From NCBI GenBank assembly GCA_031002005.1, contig CM061919.1:220036739-220100738 (forward strand): DNA of 64,000 nt. The letters are read 5' to 3'. Source of the DNA: Vandiemenella viatica (taxonomy: Eukaryota; Arthropoda; Insecta; Orthoptera; Morabidae). Within the stretch, counting starts at the first letter, position 1, and each line of letters begins with the position of its first letter. Made by a program: the position numbers and the translations under genes. Shown here piece by piece: positions 1 to 12,154 of this stretch. The notes beneath the pieces were generated by a model. The model ran no database searches and was not told the origin of the DNA. It worked only from the letters and a program-made list of their open reading frames with translations.

Positions 1-734
1 GTATTTATTCTTACATGTATTTTCTGACATTAGTTTTCACATGTTCTCGTTATTTTTATTTATGAATTTAAGCTCTTTCATCATACCCAAGAAATTTCTC
101 GGATGCCTTGTTTTTGTGACAGGGTCACAATTTATTTTTTTAAGATTTACATTGCTTGCACTTTATCAAAATCAGCCCCTATTAAAACATCATAAGACTA
201 GTTTTTTCTGTCGATACATCATCTCGCTCCCACGCTGACTTTAAGTGCAGAAAGTTAGACCATGAGCGAGTGAACGCAGTTTAGTTGATAGAACTTTATT
301 TCACGCAAAATGTAGAATTCCATTGTTTATTCGCATCTGATTAGAAGTTTCGCCATCAAACACAACATTTATTCAGTTTCTCTGACACCATGCTTTCCCT
401 CGAGCTCTGAGTGGGTCTCCAATTTGTGCAAAGGCGGAGCGAAGATTTACTTCAGTTCCCAAGAGACCTCCCTGAAAAGCTTCAAGCACTGCTCCAGTGT
501 GTACGCTCCCGAGAGGAATACTGGCTTAAGAGACTGGCACTCGTTCTTAAACCCCAGCACATAAAGACGTTATTATCCTACCCCCTCTACTACTGGGACA
601 TCAGATGTTGTATTTCATGAAAGAAGCTGAGACGGCCAAACCCTCAACATTTTTTCTAAACAGAGGATTCTGGTCATCTACTTTCATTTCATTGTTCATT
701 CATCGTAAGCAGCAGCGTCCAATACTACACATGA

Positions 735-955
735 CACTGTGCGTGGTAAGTGTCTTCACATTCGAGAGGGCGCAGGTTCGAATCCTCATCCGGCCTTCCA
801 TGTTTCCGTTATCCGCAGTCTCCAGAAATCGCTCCAGACGAATGCGGTGATGGCTCCGTAAATAGACCACGTTGAATTCCTTCCCGTTACTTACCCCAGT
901 CCTTTCTCGCCTCTAATGACCTATAAGTCGACGAGCCGTTAACCCACAAGCAAAA
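735..955 (+). mobile_element. tRNA-derived SINE, family 1 (old copy)
   Basis: It has a degenerate pol III B box (GGTTCGAATCCTC at about 775) and then the body shared by the other family-1 copies: a CCGGNNNTCCA segment, AATCGCTCCAGACGAATGC, GAATTCCTTCC and a tail like CTCTAATGACCTxxxxGTCGACGAG. It is clearly diverged from the fresher copy at 10074. Confidence 0.75.
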
Positions 956-1139
956 AAATGTTAGTAATTAATCTTATCCAACCCTGCAGCTTTTTCCTTT
1001 CCTCAGATTCATTCTTTTTGATAGTGTTATTGAATTTAAATGGTTTTTTGCAGCATCTTGCATTTACCAGCACTTGTCTTTGTAGTGTTTTGTTCATTTA
1101 ACCTTTCTTTTGATAGTGTCATTTTTATCCTTATTCAAC

Positions 1140-1660
1140 CAAAACTGTATCTCGATCTGCGATGAATGTCTTCGCATCAAGTTCTGTTTGACTGGTAAAA
1201 TTATATTCTAGTTGACTAATAAAATTATCGCACTTTTCAGATAGCCATTTGTCTCCATTGTTACCGCTGTGCTTCATTCGTTCTTTGAACAGTATTCTCT
1301 GTTCTTTCGTTACTATCCGCAGGGCGTTTAGAGCTTCTTGTCTGTGTTTTACAGATTGAGCTATTTCGCAATTCCAAACCTGGAATCTCTATGTTAATAT
1401 TTCTTCGCCGCTTACTTTAAAAAGCTCTTGACTTATAACCATCAGGCTCATGAGTTTCTTCCGTCTTTGTTTCAGCAAGACAATGTCGGAACAGACCCAT
1501 AACCACATTCTTGCTGTAACACATATAGTTTGTGTACTTATAACTTCATCCTGATCCATTTTGTGCCCAGTTTTTTGTTTAAAATCTGCTTCCAAATGGC
1601 AGTGATCTGACCTATATGATATTGTCACTGTAATTGTATATGCTTTATCCAAGGCCGTAA
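1140..1660 (-). pseudogene. LINE relic: endonuclease C-terminus and linker
   Basis: On the minus strand two stretches look like the end of an APE-type endonuclease and the linker to a reverse transcriptase. One (1389-1652) holds YRSDHCHLEADFKQK, resembling the conserved SDH motif near the end of LINE endonucleases. The next (about 1383-1140) stays open for about 80 codons, with VWNCEIAQSVKHRQEALNAL. No RT core follows. The family is not resolved and the match is by motif only. Confidence 0.45.
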
Positions 1661-2375
1661 TTTATTCTTTATGAAAAAAATGTAACTTGGGAATATTCAC
1701 GACATCTCATTTTTGTAGGAGGTATTAGTAACTCCAACTATCTTCTTTCATATGAGAGTGGAGACTTTGCCGGCGTATTGATGCAGTGAATTTTTCACGG
1801 AAGTTCAGCCGGATAGTGTCGAAAAATGACGACGTTTCGACAACCTGCTCGGTTGTCTTCATCAAGTCTATTTCAGATATTATTACTTGAAATCACAAAA
1901 GTCTGTTTTGTGATCTTGTGACTTCGGCTTTCGCACTGAAATTATTTGGCACTCCTCTATAAATCATTTGATAACTTTCTATGTTCGCCATAACCATTAT
2001 TGATCCTTCACTTAAAAATGGAAAATGTATATATTTGTTACCTTTTGATATAAATAAAAAGTCAGTTTCACCTTCAAGTCTGAAATTATTTCGTATTCCT
2101 CACTGAATAAATTCTAAAATAATTAGTCCTTTTAAACTGTTTCTTCTTGCTATCGGGTTAAAAACTGTCTAATTTTCCATCACATCTTCTTTTATATTTA
2201 AGTCCCTCAAACCTGAGTATTTTCAGTCGATTCGTAATAACCATATCATTATCTCTTTCATGCCTTCGTCTTATAATGCACTTATTTCCTCTTGTTCTGA
2301 AGAATTTGAGTCGTAATTACAAATTCCATAGTTTAGTGCTTTAATATCGCGGCTGCCAGTTTAAAGCACTCTGAA

Positions 2376-2671
2376 GGGACGTCCATTAATTACGTGAGGT
2401 GTTATTTCATAGATTTGGACCCCTCCACGCCCTTTGTGAGATCTGTTGGGACCCTCCACCCCTCCCCCAGTTTGAGACTGACATCGTAATTTTGAGGATT
2501 TTTTTTTTTTTAGTTTTACTGCTCTTTGAAGGGTGGCAGTCTGAAATAAAAAGTTGGCGTGAGATTTTTATCGATCTCCTACTCCTTTATATGAAACCTG
2601 GTGAGATTTTGACGGACTTACCACCCCCCCCCCTCTCCCTATTTGGAGTTCACGTAATTAATGGATGCCCC
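2376..2671. mobile_element. MITE with GGGACGTCCATTAATTACGTG-type inverted ends
   Basis: The left end reads GGGACGTCCATTAATTACGT and the right end ACGTAATTAATGGATGCCCC, an imperfect terminal inverted repeat. The interior holds several C-runs and T-runs. Similar ends occur at 45609 and 46898. No coding capacity and no convincing target-site duplication. Confidence 0.6.
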
Positions 2672-2915
2672 CTGATCTCCTCGCTTTAAGTAGTTATATT
2701 CACTACGACTGCCGAGTTTCATCAAGTCATACTGTTTACTGTCATAATATTTCGTCACTTGAGATTCTCATTACCAGTGTTGTGTAATTGCATTTGTTAT
2801 TTCCAGTTTCTTGCATCTAAAGATATGACATTGCCGTTTCAATAAAACGATATCACGTACATTAGTTATGTCCCATCAAAATACCAGGAATTACATGTAG
2901 GTTACACGTAATATG

Positions 2916-3014
2916 CACCGAAGAGCCAAAGACATTGGTACACCTGCTAATATCGTGTAGGGTTCCCGCGAGCACGCAGAAGTGCCGCAACACGACCTGG
3001 CATGGACTCGACTT
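2916..3014 (-). mobile_element. Tc1-like terminal fragment
   Basis: About 98 bases match the left end of the Tc1-like element at 4019 (GAAGAGCCAAA, GGTACACCTGC, TAATATCGTGTAGGG, CGCAGAAGTGCCGCAACACGA). It is a truncated copy of the same family, cut off after about 98 bases. Confidence 0.8.
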
Positions 3015-3618
3015 ACAGTAATTAAAGGAGAGGTAAAAAAAGAAGAGTGAAAAGTCGCCGTTACCTCAGAGCCATTGGCTTATATTCGTGATTATTTTGC
3101 ACCTCTCGCAGTTAAATTTCACATCGCTTTGTTTTATAACAGTCGTCGGTTAAACAATGTTTTAAGAATACCAATACTAACAATACATGTAATCACTTTG
3201 GAAATCTTCGTCGTAGTTTTGAAATATTCTCTTAAGCAGTACGTTGTAAGTGAATCAACCAATAAAACATATGACCTCTATAAATGCTTATAGAATTTAT
3301 ATACAATTATAAAACAATACAACACGTTGAATGAATAAATCATGTAAATGCCATTAAGACGAAAGCTTAATTCACGAAGTTCGTAAGTATTGTGGGTCGA
3401 TTGTAGTGTCTATTTATTGTGTAGTTTCATATTAAAATGAAAAGCAAATCATCACTTTTCTATAAGAAAATGTATCAAAATACTGCAACCAATGTAATGT
3501 GAGTTTTCTTTCCGGACAAGTGCAGACAACACTTTGACGAGCTAAGTAAATCCATTTGATGTGTCCGGACACAAGGAGAGAATTCAGAAATCTAGGATAT
3601 GTTTCAAATATTTTCCGT

Positions 3619-3621
<3 letters not shown>

Positions 3622-3675
<54 letters not shown>
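3622..3675. repeat. poly(T) tract, about 54 bases
   Basis: An uninterrupted T run. It lies immediately left of a minus-strand LINE endonuclease fragment (3702-3944) and could be a retrotransposed poly(A) tail on the minus strand. Its true length is unreliable in any assembly. Confidence 0.9.
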
Positions 3676-3676
<1 letters not shown>

Positions 3677-3701
3677 GTAGCGTACGGTCACCAACAACTT
3701 G

Positions 3702-3944
3702 TTAAGAAATAGATAATGAATAATAGTACTCTTTCTCATCAATAGCCAATCCACAGCCTGCTAGCATATTCTTCACTATTCCTTCGTACAGCAGCACATG
3801 TAGTCTGATATCTTTGACACCCTCTAGATTGTTCCTCGTTTCTATGATTGCTGAAATGTTTACCTTCTGTTGCTTAAGAATATTATTCAGATTTGTTACT
3901 TTGATTCTTAGCGTTGCTTGTTTTCTCACGGCAAATTTTGCCAT
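3702..3944 (-). pseudogene. LINE relic: APE-type endonuclease N-terminus
   Basis: An open stretch of 80 codons on the minus strand reads KVTNLNNILKQQKVNISAII then ETRNN. This matches the first strand/helix of LINE endonucleases, where the usual motif is L...K.DI..IQETR with a catalytic Glu. Only about 80 residues remain and no downstream domains follow in place. It may derive from the same clade as the RT at 31.9 kb. Confidence 0.55.
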
Positions 3945-4018
3945 GACTTTCAGCTTTTTATCCTCGTTGGATAGTCCTCATTTGGCTCCTCTTTTATTCG
4001 AGACTGTATGTGAAACTA

Positions 4019-5220
4019 CACTGAAGAGCCAAACAAACTGGTACACCTGCCTAATATCGTGTAGGGACCCCTCGAACACGCAGAAGTGCCGCAACACGAC
4101 GTGGCATGGATTCGACCAATATCTGAAGTAGTGCTAAAGGGAATTGATACCATGCTTCCTGCAGGGCTGTCCATAAATTCGTAAGAATACGAGGGCGTGG
4201 AGATCTCTTCTGAACAGCACGATGCAAGGCATCCCAGATATGCTCAATAATGTTCATGTCTGGGGAGTTTGGTGGCCAGCGAGAGTGTTTAAACTCATAA
4301 GATCGTTCCTGGGGCCACTCTGTAGCAATTATGGACATGTGAGGTGTTGCATTGTACTGCTGGAATTGCCCATGTACGTCGGAATGCACAATGGACATGA
4401 ATGGATGCAAGTGATCAGCTAGGATACGTACGTACGTGTCAAGTGTCAGAGTCGTATCTAGACTTATCACGGGTCCTATGTCACTCCAACTGCACACCAT
4501 TACAGAGCCTCCACCAGCTTGAACAGTCCCCTGCTGACATGCAGGGTCCATGAATTCATGAAGTTGTCTCCATACCCGTACACGTCCATTTACTCGATAC
4601 AATTGGAAACGAAATTCGTCAGACCAAGCAACATGTTTCCAATCATCAACAGTCCAATGTTGGTTTTGACAGGCCAAGGCAAGGTGTAAAGCTTTGTGTC
4701 GTGCACTCAGCAAGGGTACACGAGTGGGCCTTCGGTTCCGAAAGCCCATATCGATGATGTTTCGTCGAATGGTTCGCACGCTGACACTTGTTGATGGCCC
4801 AGCATTGAAATCCGCAGCAATTCGCGGAAGGGTTGCACTTCTGTCACGTTGAACGATTCTCTTCTGTCGTCGTTGACCTGTTCTTGCAGGAACTTTTTCC
4901 GTCCGCAGCGATGTCGTAGATTTGATGTTTTACCGGATTCCCGATATTCAAGGTGCACTCGTGAAATGGTAGTACGGGAAAATCCCCACCTACCTCGGAG
5001 ATGCTGTGTCCCATCTCTCGTGCGCCGACTATAACACCACGTTCAAATTCACGTAAATCGTGATAACCTGCCATTGTAGCGACAGTAACCGATCTAACGC
5101 CAGCGCCAGACACCTGTTGTCTTATATAGGCGTTGCCTACCGCAGCGCCGTCCTCTGAGTGTTTACATATCTCTGTGTTTGCATACGCATGTCTATACCA
5201 GTTTCTTTGGCTTTTCAGTG
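4019..5220 (-). mobile_element. Tc1-like DNA transposon, full length, degenerate
   Basis: The terminal inverted repeats are CACTGAAGAGCCAAACAAAC on the left and the reverse complement of CACTGAAAAGCCAAAGAAAC on the right, with a TA target duplication at 4017-4018 and 5221-5222. At 1202 bp it has the normal size for an insect Tc1-like element. The transposase gene lies on the minus strand and is broken (separate entry). Confidence 0.92.
4051..5113 (-). pseudogene. Tc1-like transposase, frameshifted and catalytically dead
   Basis: Remnants occur in three frames on the minus strand. A start region around 5074 reads MAGYHDLREFERGVIVGARE. A middle part holds the second half of the HTH region. A 242-residue C-terminal part (4779-4051) holds VRTIRR-, IDMGFRNRRPTRVPLL and HWTVDDWKHVAWSDEFRFQL. 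The first catalytic Asp is in WSDE and the Glu survives in WPPNSPDMNIIEHIWD. The second catalytic Asp, normally in QQDNA, is replaced by Tyr (QQYNATPH). Two frameshifts plus this loss mean it cannot encode an active enzyme. Confidence 0.9.
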
Positions 5221-5222
5221 TA

Positions 5223-6671
5223 GTTAAACTGTATTTCGTTATAAATTCACATTAAAAAAAGAGTTCTTTATGTGAACTTTGTTTATTAAGAATGTAAATT
5301 AATTTTCGCGATCTTTCATCAAATCTTTTACGATTATATTAAGTAAATGTTGAACATGATAATAGTACCTTGCTCTCTTTCTGTAATTAAGTTTGTAAAT
5401 TTTAGGTTGCTTGTGTATCATGCTCGGTAGTAAAAAAAATTATCTCAAGTAGCAATATTGCAAACCATAACAAATCGTCTTTTTATTAAAGCAAAAAATG
5501 AATTCTTTCATGTTTACAATATATATTCAAATCCCTAAATCTAAATAAATTTCTATATCTAATATATACGCGTACCCTTAAGACGAAAGAAATTGAAGTT
5601 TTCTAACTAAGATATCAAGAAAAGAACAATTCTGTCATCAGCTAATGACTAATAAGCCAAAACTGGTTTTCTTTTGTCCGTCTAGAGTGCAGTTAAATAA
5701 ACTCTATTCGGCGTATGTGTTTCGATTTGTTTAAGTTTTTCAATGGCGACGAAATATATATGCATAAATTGTTTTAGGGCACCGAGGTTGATTGAACGAA
5801 TCTAAACGCATATGTCAAAATAATTTGTAACTCCACTAGACATAGGAAACCACGAGGAAATCAATTATTAGTAAAGCAGCTACGGAAAATGTCCTAAAAT
5901 AACAATATGACTAACAATTAAGTATTTAACTGAAATCTCCTGGACCGCACTTATATTTAAGTACGTAATGGGAACGACTGGCATTAAATGTGCACTGTAA
6001 TTTCGACGCTACAAACCGTTGGGTACTCAACTTCTAACACGATATACCTGTGCCGAATCTTCTGTTGATGTAAGCTGAAAGTGTTGGTTTCTCTGGTTTA
6101 AATGATTGATTTGAAATACGTTTCTTGATGCTCAGTAATGCAACAGTCACATAAAAGCCTCTTTTATTCAAAGTTAATGATTTATAGTTTATATCCCTCG
6201 TTTAGAACACTCCAATGCGAATATTTCCTAAATTGGGGTAAAGGCGGGTCGCGTAGGTGAGGCAGTAGAAAGTCTTATTACGGTCTGAATGAGTGGTTTT
6301 CAGCTCCCTTCAAGCAGAGGATTTTTCTTAGAAGCTGAACGTGCGAAAGTGCTTCTCACCACTATTCAGCCTTGTGGTGGACGCACTGCCACCACTGAGA
6401 GGAGATTTTTATGTGGATAGGACACCCATGGTTATGTAAGCAGTAGAATATGTAAATGAATACTCCAGCTGGTTATGTTCAAATATTTCTATTTTTTTAC
6501 TTATATACATCATAGCCCTTTTACAACCATCAGACCGTTTATGCCCGTTTACCAGCCATGTCAGTTTTAGCTTTTGCGACTAAATCCAGAGACTACCATT
6601 CCTGAAAACCCACCATTGGACTCGACCATCCCCAAATCTATCTCCGTCTAAGCAGGTTCATTCCTACCTGT
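5223..6671. other. AT-rich stretch, nothing recognised
   Basis: About 1.4 kb of AT-rich sequence with no splice-bounded exon, no terminal inverted repeats and no known element ends that I could see. I regard it as old intergenic sequence. Confidence 0.5.
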
Positions 6672-6675
6672 CTTA

Positions 6676-7034
6676 AGCCGCGTTCCCACGACGTCTTGTA
6701 ACGAAGGCGGGACGGGACGGGACGGATACTCAACAACACGCCATGGCAACAGGGCCGCCTCTGCTAGCGGGGACGAGACGCAGCTACAAACTCTATGTCG
6801 GTAAACATCACAGGCGTGTATAGCGGTGCGCTTTTGCCATTGGTTTGCAACAGCGGTACGCACCCCTTCTGTTGCTATAAAGTGCTCTGTGCCAAACGAC
6901 ACTAGTCAACGCGGTGGGGAGGTGACGGCGAGGTAAGCGAGGGCTAACCTGCGGCGCGCGCTCGTCCCTACACTTCGGCTAATGAGGTCCCGTCACGCCC
7001 CGCCTTCGTTACAAGACGTCGTGGGAATGCGGCT
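6676..7034 (-). mobile_element. PIF/Harbinger-type MITE, copy 1
   Basis: Long inverted ends (AGCCGCGTTCCCACGACGTC and its complement) flank 359 bp. The 3-bp target duplication TTA (6673-6675 and 7035-7037) is the TWA target typical of PIF/Harbinger elements. The same family recurs at 14631 and 57195; this copy is inverted relative to those. The apparent open reading frame inside is not conserved as protein. Confidence 0.85.
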
Positions 7035-7037
7035 TTA

Positions 7038-9310
7038 TCGTGGAGCAGATGTTTTGTCCGGCGAAGGCTGCTTTCTGCGACCTCCTCACTGCCTCCGGCT
7101 CCGCCCCCGCGTTGTAGATCGCCTCGTCGACCAATTTTGACCTCGGGGATTTGGAAGACGAATTCCCTCCTTCACAGCGTCCAATTATTGCACGCCTTTC
7201 CCCCCACTACCGTTTCCCGCGAGGGGATAACAATCCTCCATTCACAAGCGTCTTGGTGCGGTTATACTGAACGAATTACGACGTCGTCTGCGTGAAATCC
7301 CTGACTGTCGTCACCTACTAAGCGGATCATCGCCTCGCGAGTTTATACATTCTTTCTGGCTCAATTGTTTATAGCCCTGTCGCAACAAACCTAGCTTCTA
7401 TTAATACTATGTAACTTCGCTATAATTCCCTGTCGATTCCTAAAACCTTGCCTCACTACAGCCTGGTGTACAATGAGTACCGAAAAGAAACTCCTCTGGA
7501 AGGTAAAGTTGGTCTGAGTGTTGTAGTGGGTGCCTTGGTGGGCAAACTACGTTACAATTATCTTTCATACCTTAATGATTAATAATTGTGGATTTTTAAT
7601 TTTAATTTTTATGAAGGAGTGAAAATTTATTAATTTTGCAAGAATCTCGACGTCAGTTGGAATTTAGGAAAAATTGTCACAATATGACATTTATTTTCTT
7701 ATCACTGGCGATTACAAGTCTGAGCGAATTTACCGTTAACATTAACACAAATTGGCAAAATCATAAAAGCAACGCTCAGAGGTACAATTAGCCGTCATGA
7801 GCAAGCAAACAATTGTATATTTAATTTTAAATATATCTCAGAATCAAAATGCAAGAAATAATGACAACTGGAAACAATGAAAAATACAAGTTATGACGAC
7901 CTGAGAAAAAGGCATCATAATACTGTGACTTTACAGTTAAAAAGACAATCATGGGCGCCACGAATGAACAATATATCATTCGAAAATAATTAGTTCTGGC
8001 AAATTATGCCGATAGCTCAGGGGTTTTTACAATTACAAAGTGAGAACATGGATCTATCCTCTCAAAGTCGTTTACGGGTTCTGTTTCACGGAATGCACAA
8101 TCAGATGACTTGGTCGTAATAAGTTACCATTGTAGTTCTGCGTCTGATGTCTGCGGTGACTGGAGCGGTCCCACGATATGTGAGATTATCTCACACGGCG
8201 GCTACAGGCATCTCTGGTCTGACAATGCGCGTCATCGCATTACTGGCGGTGTCGCCGTGGTAAGCCTGCTCCAGCAAGGCAAGTTGTCAGCCAGAAATCA
8301 TATAATGGCAGTTGACGAGAGAAGCCAACTTTCCAAGTCCACCTCAGACTAGACTCGACTAGAATCGCAGGCAGAATGTCCAGCTCCTCGCTCTTCGGTC
8401 CACGAGGAAACTTCTCGCTCCGCCCCTTACAGTCTCGAAGCTCACATATAACAGAAATTCCCAGGATTTTAAGTTATACGCTCATTTGGATTGGATCTTC
8501 AGGTCGGCACCTAATGTCACGTGATATCCCCGATATGTGATTCGCCCAGCGTATCTAACAGAGGTCGGATATATTCGGCTCAGTTCGCCGGGGTGAGAGC
8601 ACATTCGGGTGTCGGGCGGCAGACATTTCCCGCCAAGTGAGTGACCCATCCCCAGGGAGCAGAGTGTGTGGTCCGGCAAACCCCAAATCCGCGACGTCCT
8701 GTCGCCAAGGTTCGGGAAGACCAAGATTAGCTTCAAGCCTACATAGCTCAATAATTCTTGAATGTTCGCTTTACTAAGATACACTGTATGTTCACCATTT
8801 CATTACAGTCCTCACTTGGAATCTTGGTTACTTTATAAAATTACAACAAAAATCTATTTAGGTGGTCGCCCAAGATTTATGTAAATTACTCTAACATTAT
8901 GATATATATAATAAAAATGCACCTTGTAACGTGGTGACAGCGCGTCATGTTACAGTGTGGCGCTCACATCGTCACCTCCTACGTTAATAGGATTGCGTTA
9001 CGGTATCCTCCAGTATCCCAGCACGTTGCTCTTTGAGCCTGATCGCGACCTTACCATTTACTTTTAAAGAAATTGCTTGTTGGTGGAGGCGGTGCGTGTT
9101 GCCTATACACTTACAAGATGGATCTGAGCTTACACCAACCCCCACGAACTCGTCAAGCGCGAATTCACGGAGGTGGAGCTACAAGTTCCGTTTTCACGTC
9201 TTGGTACACGGGACGGCTATGACACGCCCATAGCCAAGGCCACCTTTTCATCTTAGGTAGTCATTGCACAACAGTTGTCTTGTGAGGGCATTCGGACGTT
9301 CAGCTACATG
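7038..9310. other. no recognisable gene or element
   Basis: About 2.3 kb, GC-rich at 7.0-7.3 kb and 8.1-8.75 kb and AT-rich elsewhere. Short open frames at 8110-8352 (+) and 8482-8784 (-) have no motif I recognise and no splice context. The GC-rich parts may be eroded repeat 5' ends. Confidence 0.4.
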
Positions 9311-9312
9311 GA

Positions 9313-9999
9313 AAAATGAAAGAATTGCGTGTTGAAGGCTTGAAATGTGAATATTTTGGCATAAAATTTGATAACAAGCTCAACTGTGGACGACACATTG
9401 GATACGTAGTAGGAAAAGGTTTCAAAATCCTTCATTTGTTGGAGAGATTGCGAGGAGATGTACAAGAGAAGTAAAGGAATTGAGTTACAAAACTTTGGTC
9501 AGACCATTGCTTGAATATGGTAGTGTCTTGTGGGATCCACATTTTGGGTATCAGATATCCGAGTTGGAGGCTGTGCAACGAAAGGCTGCTAGATTTGTAT
9601 TTAGAAAATTCCGCAGAACAAAATCGATAGCTAATATGATAAAGGAGCTGGAATGGGATTCATTGGAAGACAGGAGGAGAGTCTTGGTAGTTTACAAGGC
9701 GTGTATTGGTGATGAGGCATGGACAGATATTGGCGTAAGAATTAGATGAAGGGAAAAGATGACAATGTCCACGAGCTGGAACTCGATTTCAGGCACGAGT
9801 GTGTGCGAAGGTTTTCTTTCGTAGGTAAGGGGTTCAGAGATTGGAATAATTTACCAAGAGAATTGATGAATAATTTACCAAAAACGTTAAAACAAGTCAA
9901 AGTTGAAATTTGTAGAGGGCAAAAGTAGGTCGGTACAGGAAAGGGAGGAAATGAGTGTTTATGGAAATTGCCACCGGAGCAATTAAATTAAATTAAATA
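9313..9999 (+). pseudogene. LINE relic A: 3' end of reverse transcriptase ORF and tail
   Basis: It encodes KCEYFGIKFDNKLN (RT palm/thumb strand), then after a frameshift YKTLVRPLLEYGSVLWDPH and LEAVQRKAARFVFRKF, and finally FSFVGKGFRDWNNLPRELM. These are typical C-terminal landmarks of jockey/CR1-type non-LTR retrotransposons. The 3' end is AATTGCCACCGGAGCAATTAA with an (AAATT)n tail. Other 3' ends of this family lie at 16155, 55865 and 57680. The 5' part is missing, as is usual for LINE insertions. Confidence 0.85.
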
Positions 10000-10073
10000 G
10001 ATTAAAATTTTCGGCTTTCTCAATGAATATGCTCTATCCGTACAGTCTCAAGTCAGTCACTTTACAGCGCTGC

Positions 10074-10311
10074 ACCGAGCGGGACGGTGTAACGGTTAGC
10101 GTTCTGGCCTCGCATTCGGGAGGACGGCGGTTCGAATCCCCGTCCGGGCATCCAGATTTGGGTTTTCCATGGTTTCCCAAATCACTCCAGGCAAATGCCG
10201 GGATGCTTCCTTCAAAAGGTCATGGCAGAATTCCTTCCCCCCATCCTTTCTCGTCTCTAAATACCTCGCTGTTAGAGAGACGTTAAGCAGATAAAAAAAA
10301 AAAAAAATTTT
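10074..10311 (+). mobile_element. tRNA-derived SINE, family 1 (well preserved)
   Basis: The target duplication CAGCGCTGC occurs at 10065-10073 and 10312-10320. The tRNA-like head has an A-box-like GTGTAACGGTTAGCG and a perfect B box GGTTCGAATCC. The body has GGTTTTCCATGGTTTCCCAA, AAATGCCGGGATGCTTCC, GAATTCCTTCCCCC and CTCTAAATACCTCGCTG, followed by a poly(A) tail. This is the best copy for defining the family in this window. Confidence 0.93.
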
Positions 10312-10429
10312 CAGCGCTGCTACAATTGGCTAAATTCTGTCAAACATTAAAGCAAAGATGTGTTAAATTCATCCAGCACTCCAGCACTAAGTAGTCATAG
10401 CCATGGAGAAACCGATATCTTTATGCAGA

Positions 10430-11150
10430 TCATACATCTACATGTACATATATACTCTGCAATTCGCAAAATTGTGGGTGGCAGAGGGTGCTCAGCACCA
10501 AAGCTAATCTCTTTGCTGTGCATTCCAATCCCTAATGGTACGAGGGAAAAAAGAATTCATATAAGAATCAGTCCGGCACCTTATTTCTCTAATTTTATCT
10601 TTCCTGTCCTTCCGACTCAAATAGGTTGGTGGAAGAAGTATTTCACTACACTCAATAGCGAAAGTGGGAGTACGCATGTTTTCCAATAAGTTTAAACGAA
10701 ACGTGTGTCGTCTATCTACCAGAGACTCCCAACCTAGTCTACTAATCAGTTCTGTGACTCTTTCATAAGGACTGTAGCAAGCGGTCACGAATCGAGCGGC
10801 TCTTCTCTGTACTTTCTCTATACTTTCGATCAACCCCTTACGAAACGGATCCTAAATGGCACAACAATAGTCCAAATGTGGACCTACAAGAGATTTGTAC
10901 GCTATCTCCTTTGTCGGTTCATTACAATTTTTCAAGATTCGACCTATGAATCGCTGCCTAGAATTTGCTCTACCTACTAACGAATTAATGTGTATGTCCC
11001 ATTTCATATTCCTTTGTACTGTTACTCCCAAATATTTCATAGAATCGACCATATCAATAACTGTATTGTTTAACTCGTACAAGACAAGACAAAGAGTACG
11101 ATCATTGTTCTTGCTTTTGTTTTTTGTTATTAGGGTGTTACATGACAAAA
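10430..11150 (-). pseudogene. LINE relic B: reverse transcriptase C-terminus with TAGATG-type tail
   Basis: On the minus strand, 11160-10852 encodes DMVDSMKYLGVTVQRNMKWD and YKSLVGPHLDYCCAI. After an interruption, 10833-10504 encodes IEKVQRRAARFVTACYSPYE and SRLGWESLVDRRHTFRL. These are the thumb and C-terminal landmarks of a jockey/CR1-type LINE. The 3' end has the CACCCTCTGCCACC...GCAGAGTATA signature and a degenerate TGTAGATGTA tail. It is a different family from LINE A, 5' truncated near 11150, with at least one frame break. Confidence 0.85.
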
Positions 11151-11160
11151 TGGCGGTCAT

Positions 11161-12150
11161 GCAGCACTGTGGTCCAGTATCCGATCGTCACTATGTAAGA
11201 TCCTCTTTTATCCACTGGTTCCGCACAAGTATCCCTATCGTAGCAGTGTGCCCCGTACGGGTAGTACAGTCACGGTACAACAAACGCGTTTCGCGGAGAC
11301 CAATATGCAACGTTCGAACTCACTCAACTGCTGATATTGCGTTCTGTGACGTCGTAGAGTCATACAGGCACCTGCTTCCATGTTTCCACTCTGACGGCTC
11401 TACATAGACTGAGCGCGGCCTAACACTGAACTGCTCTGTCACACTAGAGGGTGCTACTGTGCCTATGTGCACGCCATATCTCTGTAATCTTAATAACTGA
11501 TTATGGGTACACTGTTCTACACATCCTTCCATTGTGGAGTAATTCATAGCAATACTTTTGATTTTTACACAGCAGTGTATGAAGATAAATTATCTCGGCT
11601 AGTTACCCCAAAGTTTTATCTATATAAACGCCGAAAAAACCTACAGTCATACATAGTATTGTATGAAGCAAACAGCCGAGTCACTGGACATTAGATGCAA
11701 AGCGTCGCGTCCTTATTCCGTCGTCCTTGCAGTCAGGCTTCCTGAATTGTCCGCCCGTCGACTCGACGTTCGTACACGATCCAGACTCATCTTGATTCTT
11801 ATGTACTAGAACTACGTAAATCCGGACATTTCCTTGTATCGATTGCCACTCCGTTAGCAAGTCAGGAAAATTAATGTTTCTTACTAGAATTGCCCGGCTC
11901 AAAAACACCGGAAAACGCATTGATTCGAAAAAGCTATTTAAAACAGAACATTTCCTTTACCCCTCACAAAACACTTACTAACACGCATGCACCTCTGTTT
12001 CTTTATATGTGGATATCGAAGACAGTTCAGTTACAATGTCATTGCAGCCTTTCGATTGACGATGGCTCCTAGCGCTCTTAGATGGATTGATATCACAATT
12101 TCACAACACATGTTTTCCGAAAAAAAAAGTTGAATCTTTAAAACGCAAAC
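11161..12150. other. unassigned sequence next to LINE B
   Basis: 11161-11560 is rather GC-rich with overlapping open frames on both strands and could be part of another repeat, but I see no family motif. 11690-11920 has a minus-strand open frame of 79 codons without recognisable features. No exon signals. Confidence 0.35.
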
Positions 12151-12154
12151 GTAC

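Noticed and set aside
6673..6676. TTAA (piggyBac) target for the MITE family at 6676, 14631 and 57195
   Set aside because: The right flanks are TTTA, TTTA and TTAA; the 3-base reading TTA/TTA, TTA/TTA, TAA/TAA is consistent in all copies.
6648..6902. Open frame with repeated relatives at 14764 and 57306
   Set aside because: These frames are parts of the PIF/Harbinger-type MITE copies; similarity between them reflects shared DNA, not a protein under selection.
10130..10141. Possible tRNA gene (B box GGTTCGAATCC)
   Set aside because: The tRNA-like head is fused to a conserved non-tRNA body with poly(A) and target duplication, so it is a SINE. The same applies to the heads at 26.5, 28.0, 49.4 and 53.6 kb.
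10895..11407. 170-codon plus-strand open frame
   Set aside because: It is antisense to the LINE B reverse transcriptase for most of its length; no domain or exon signal.
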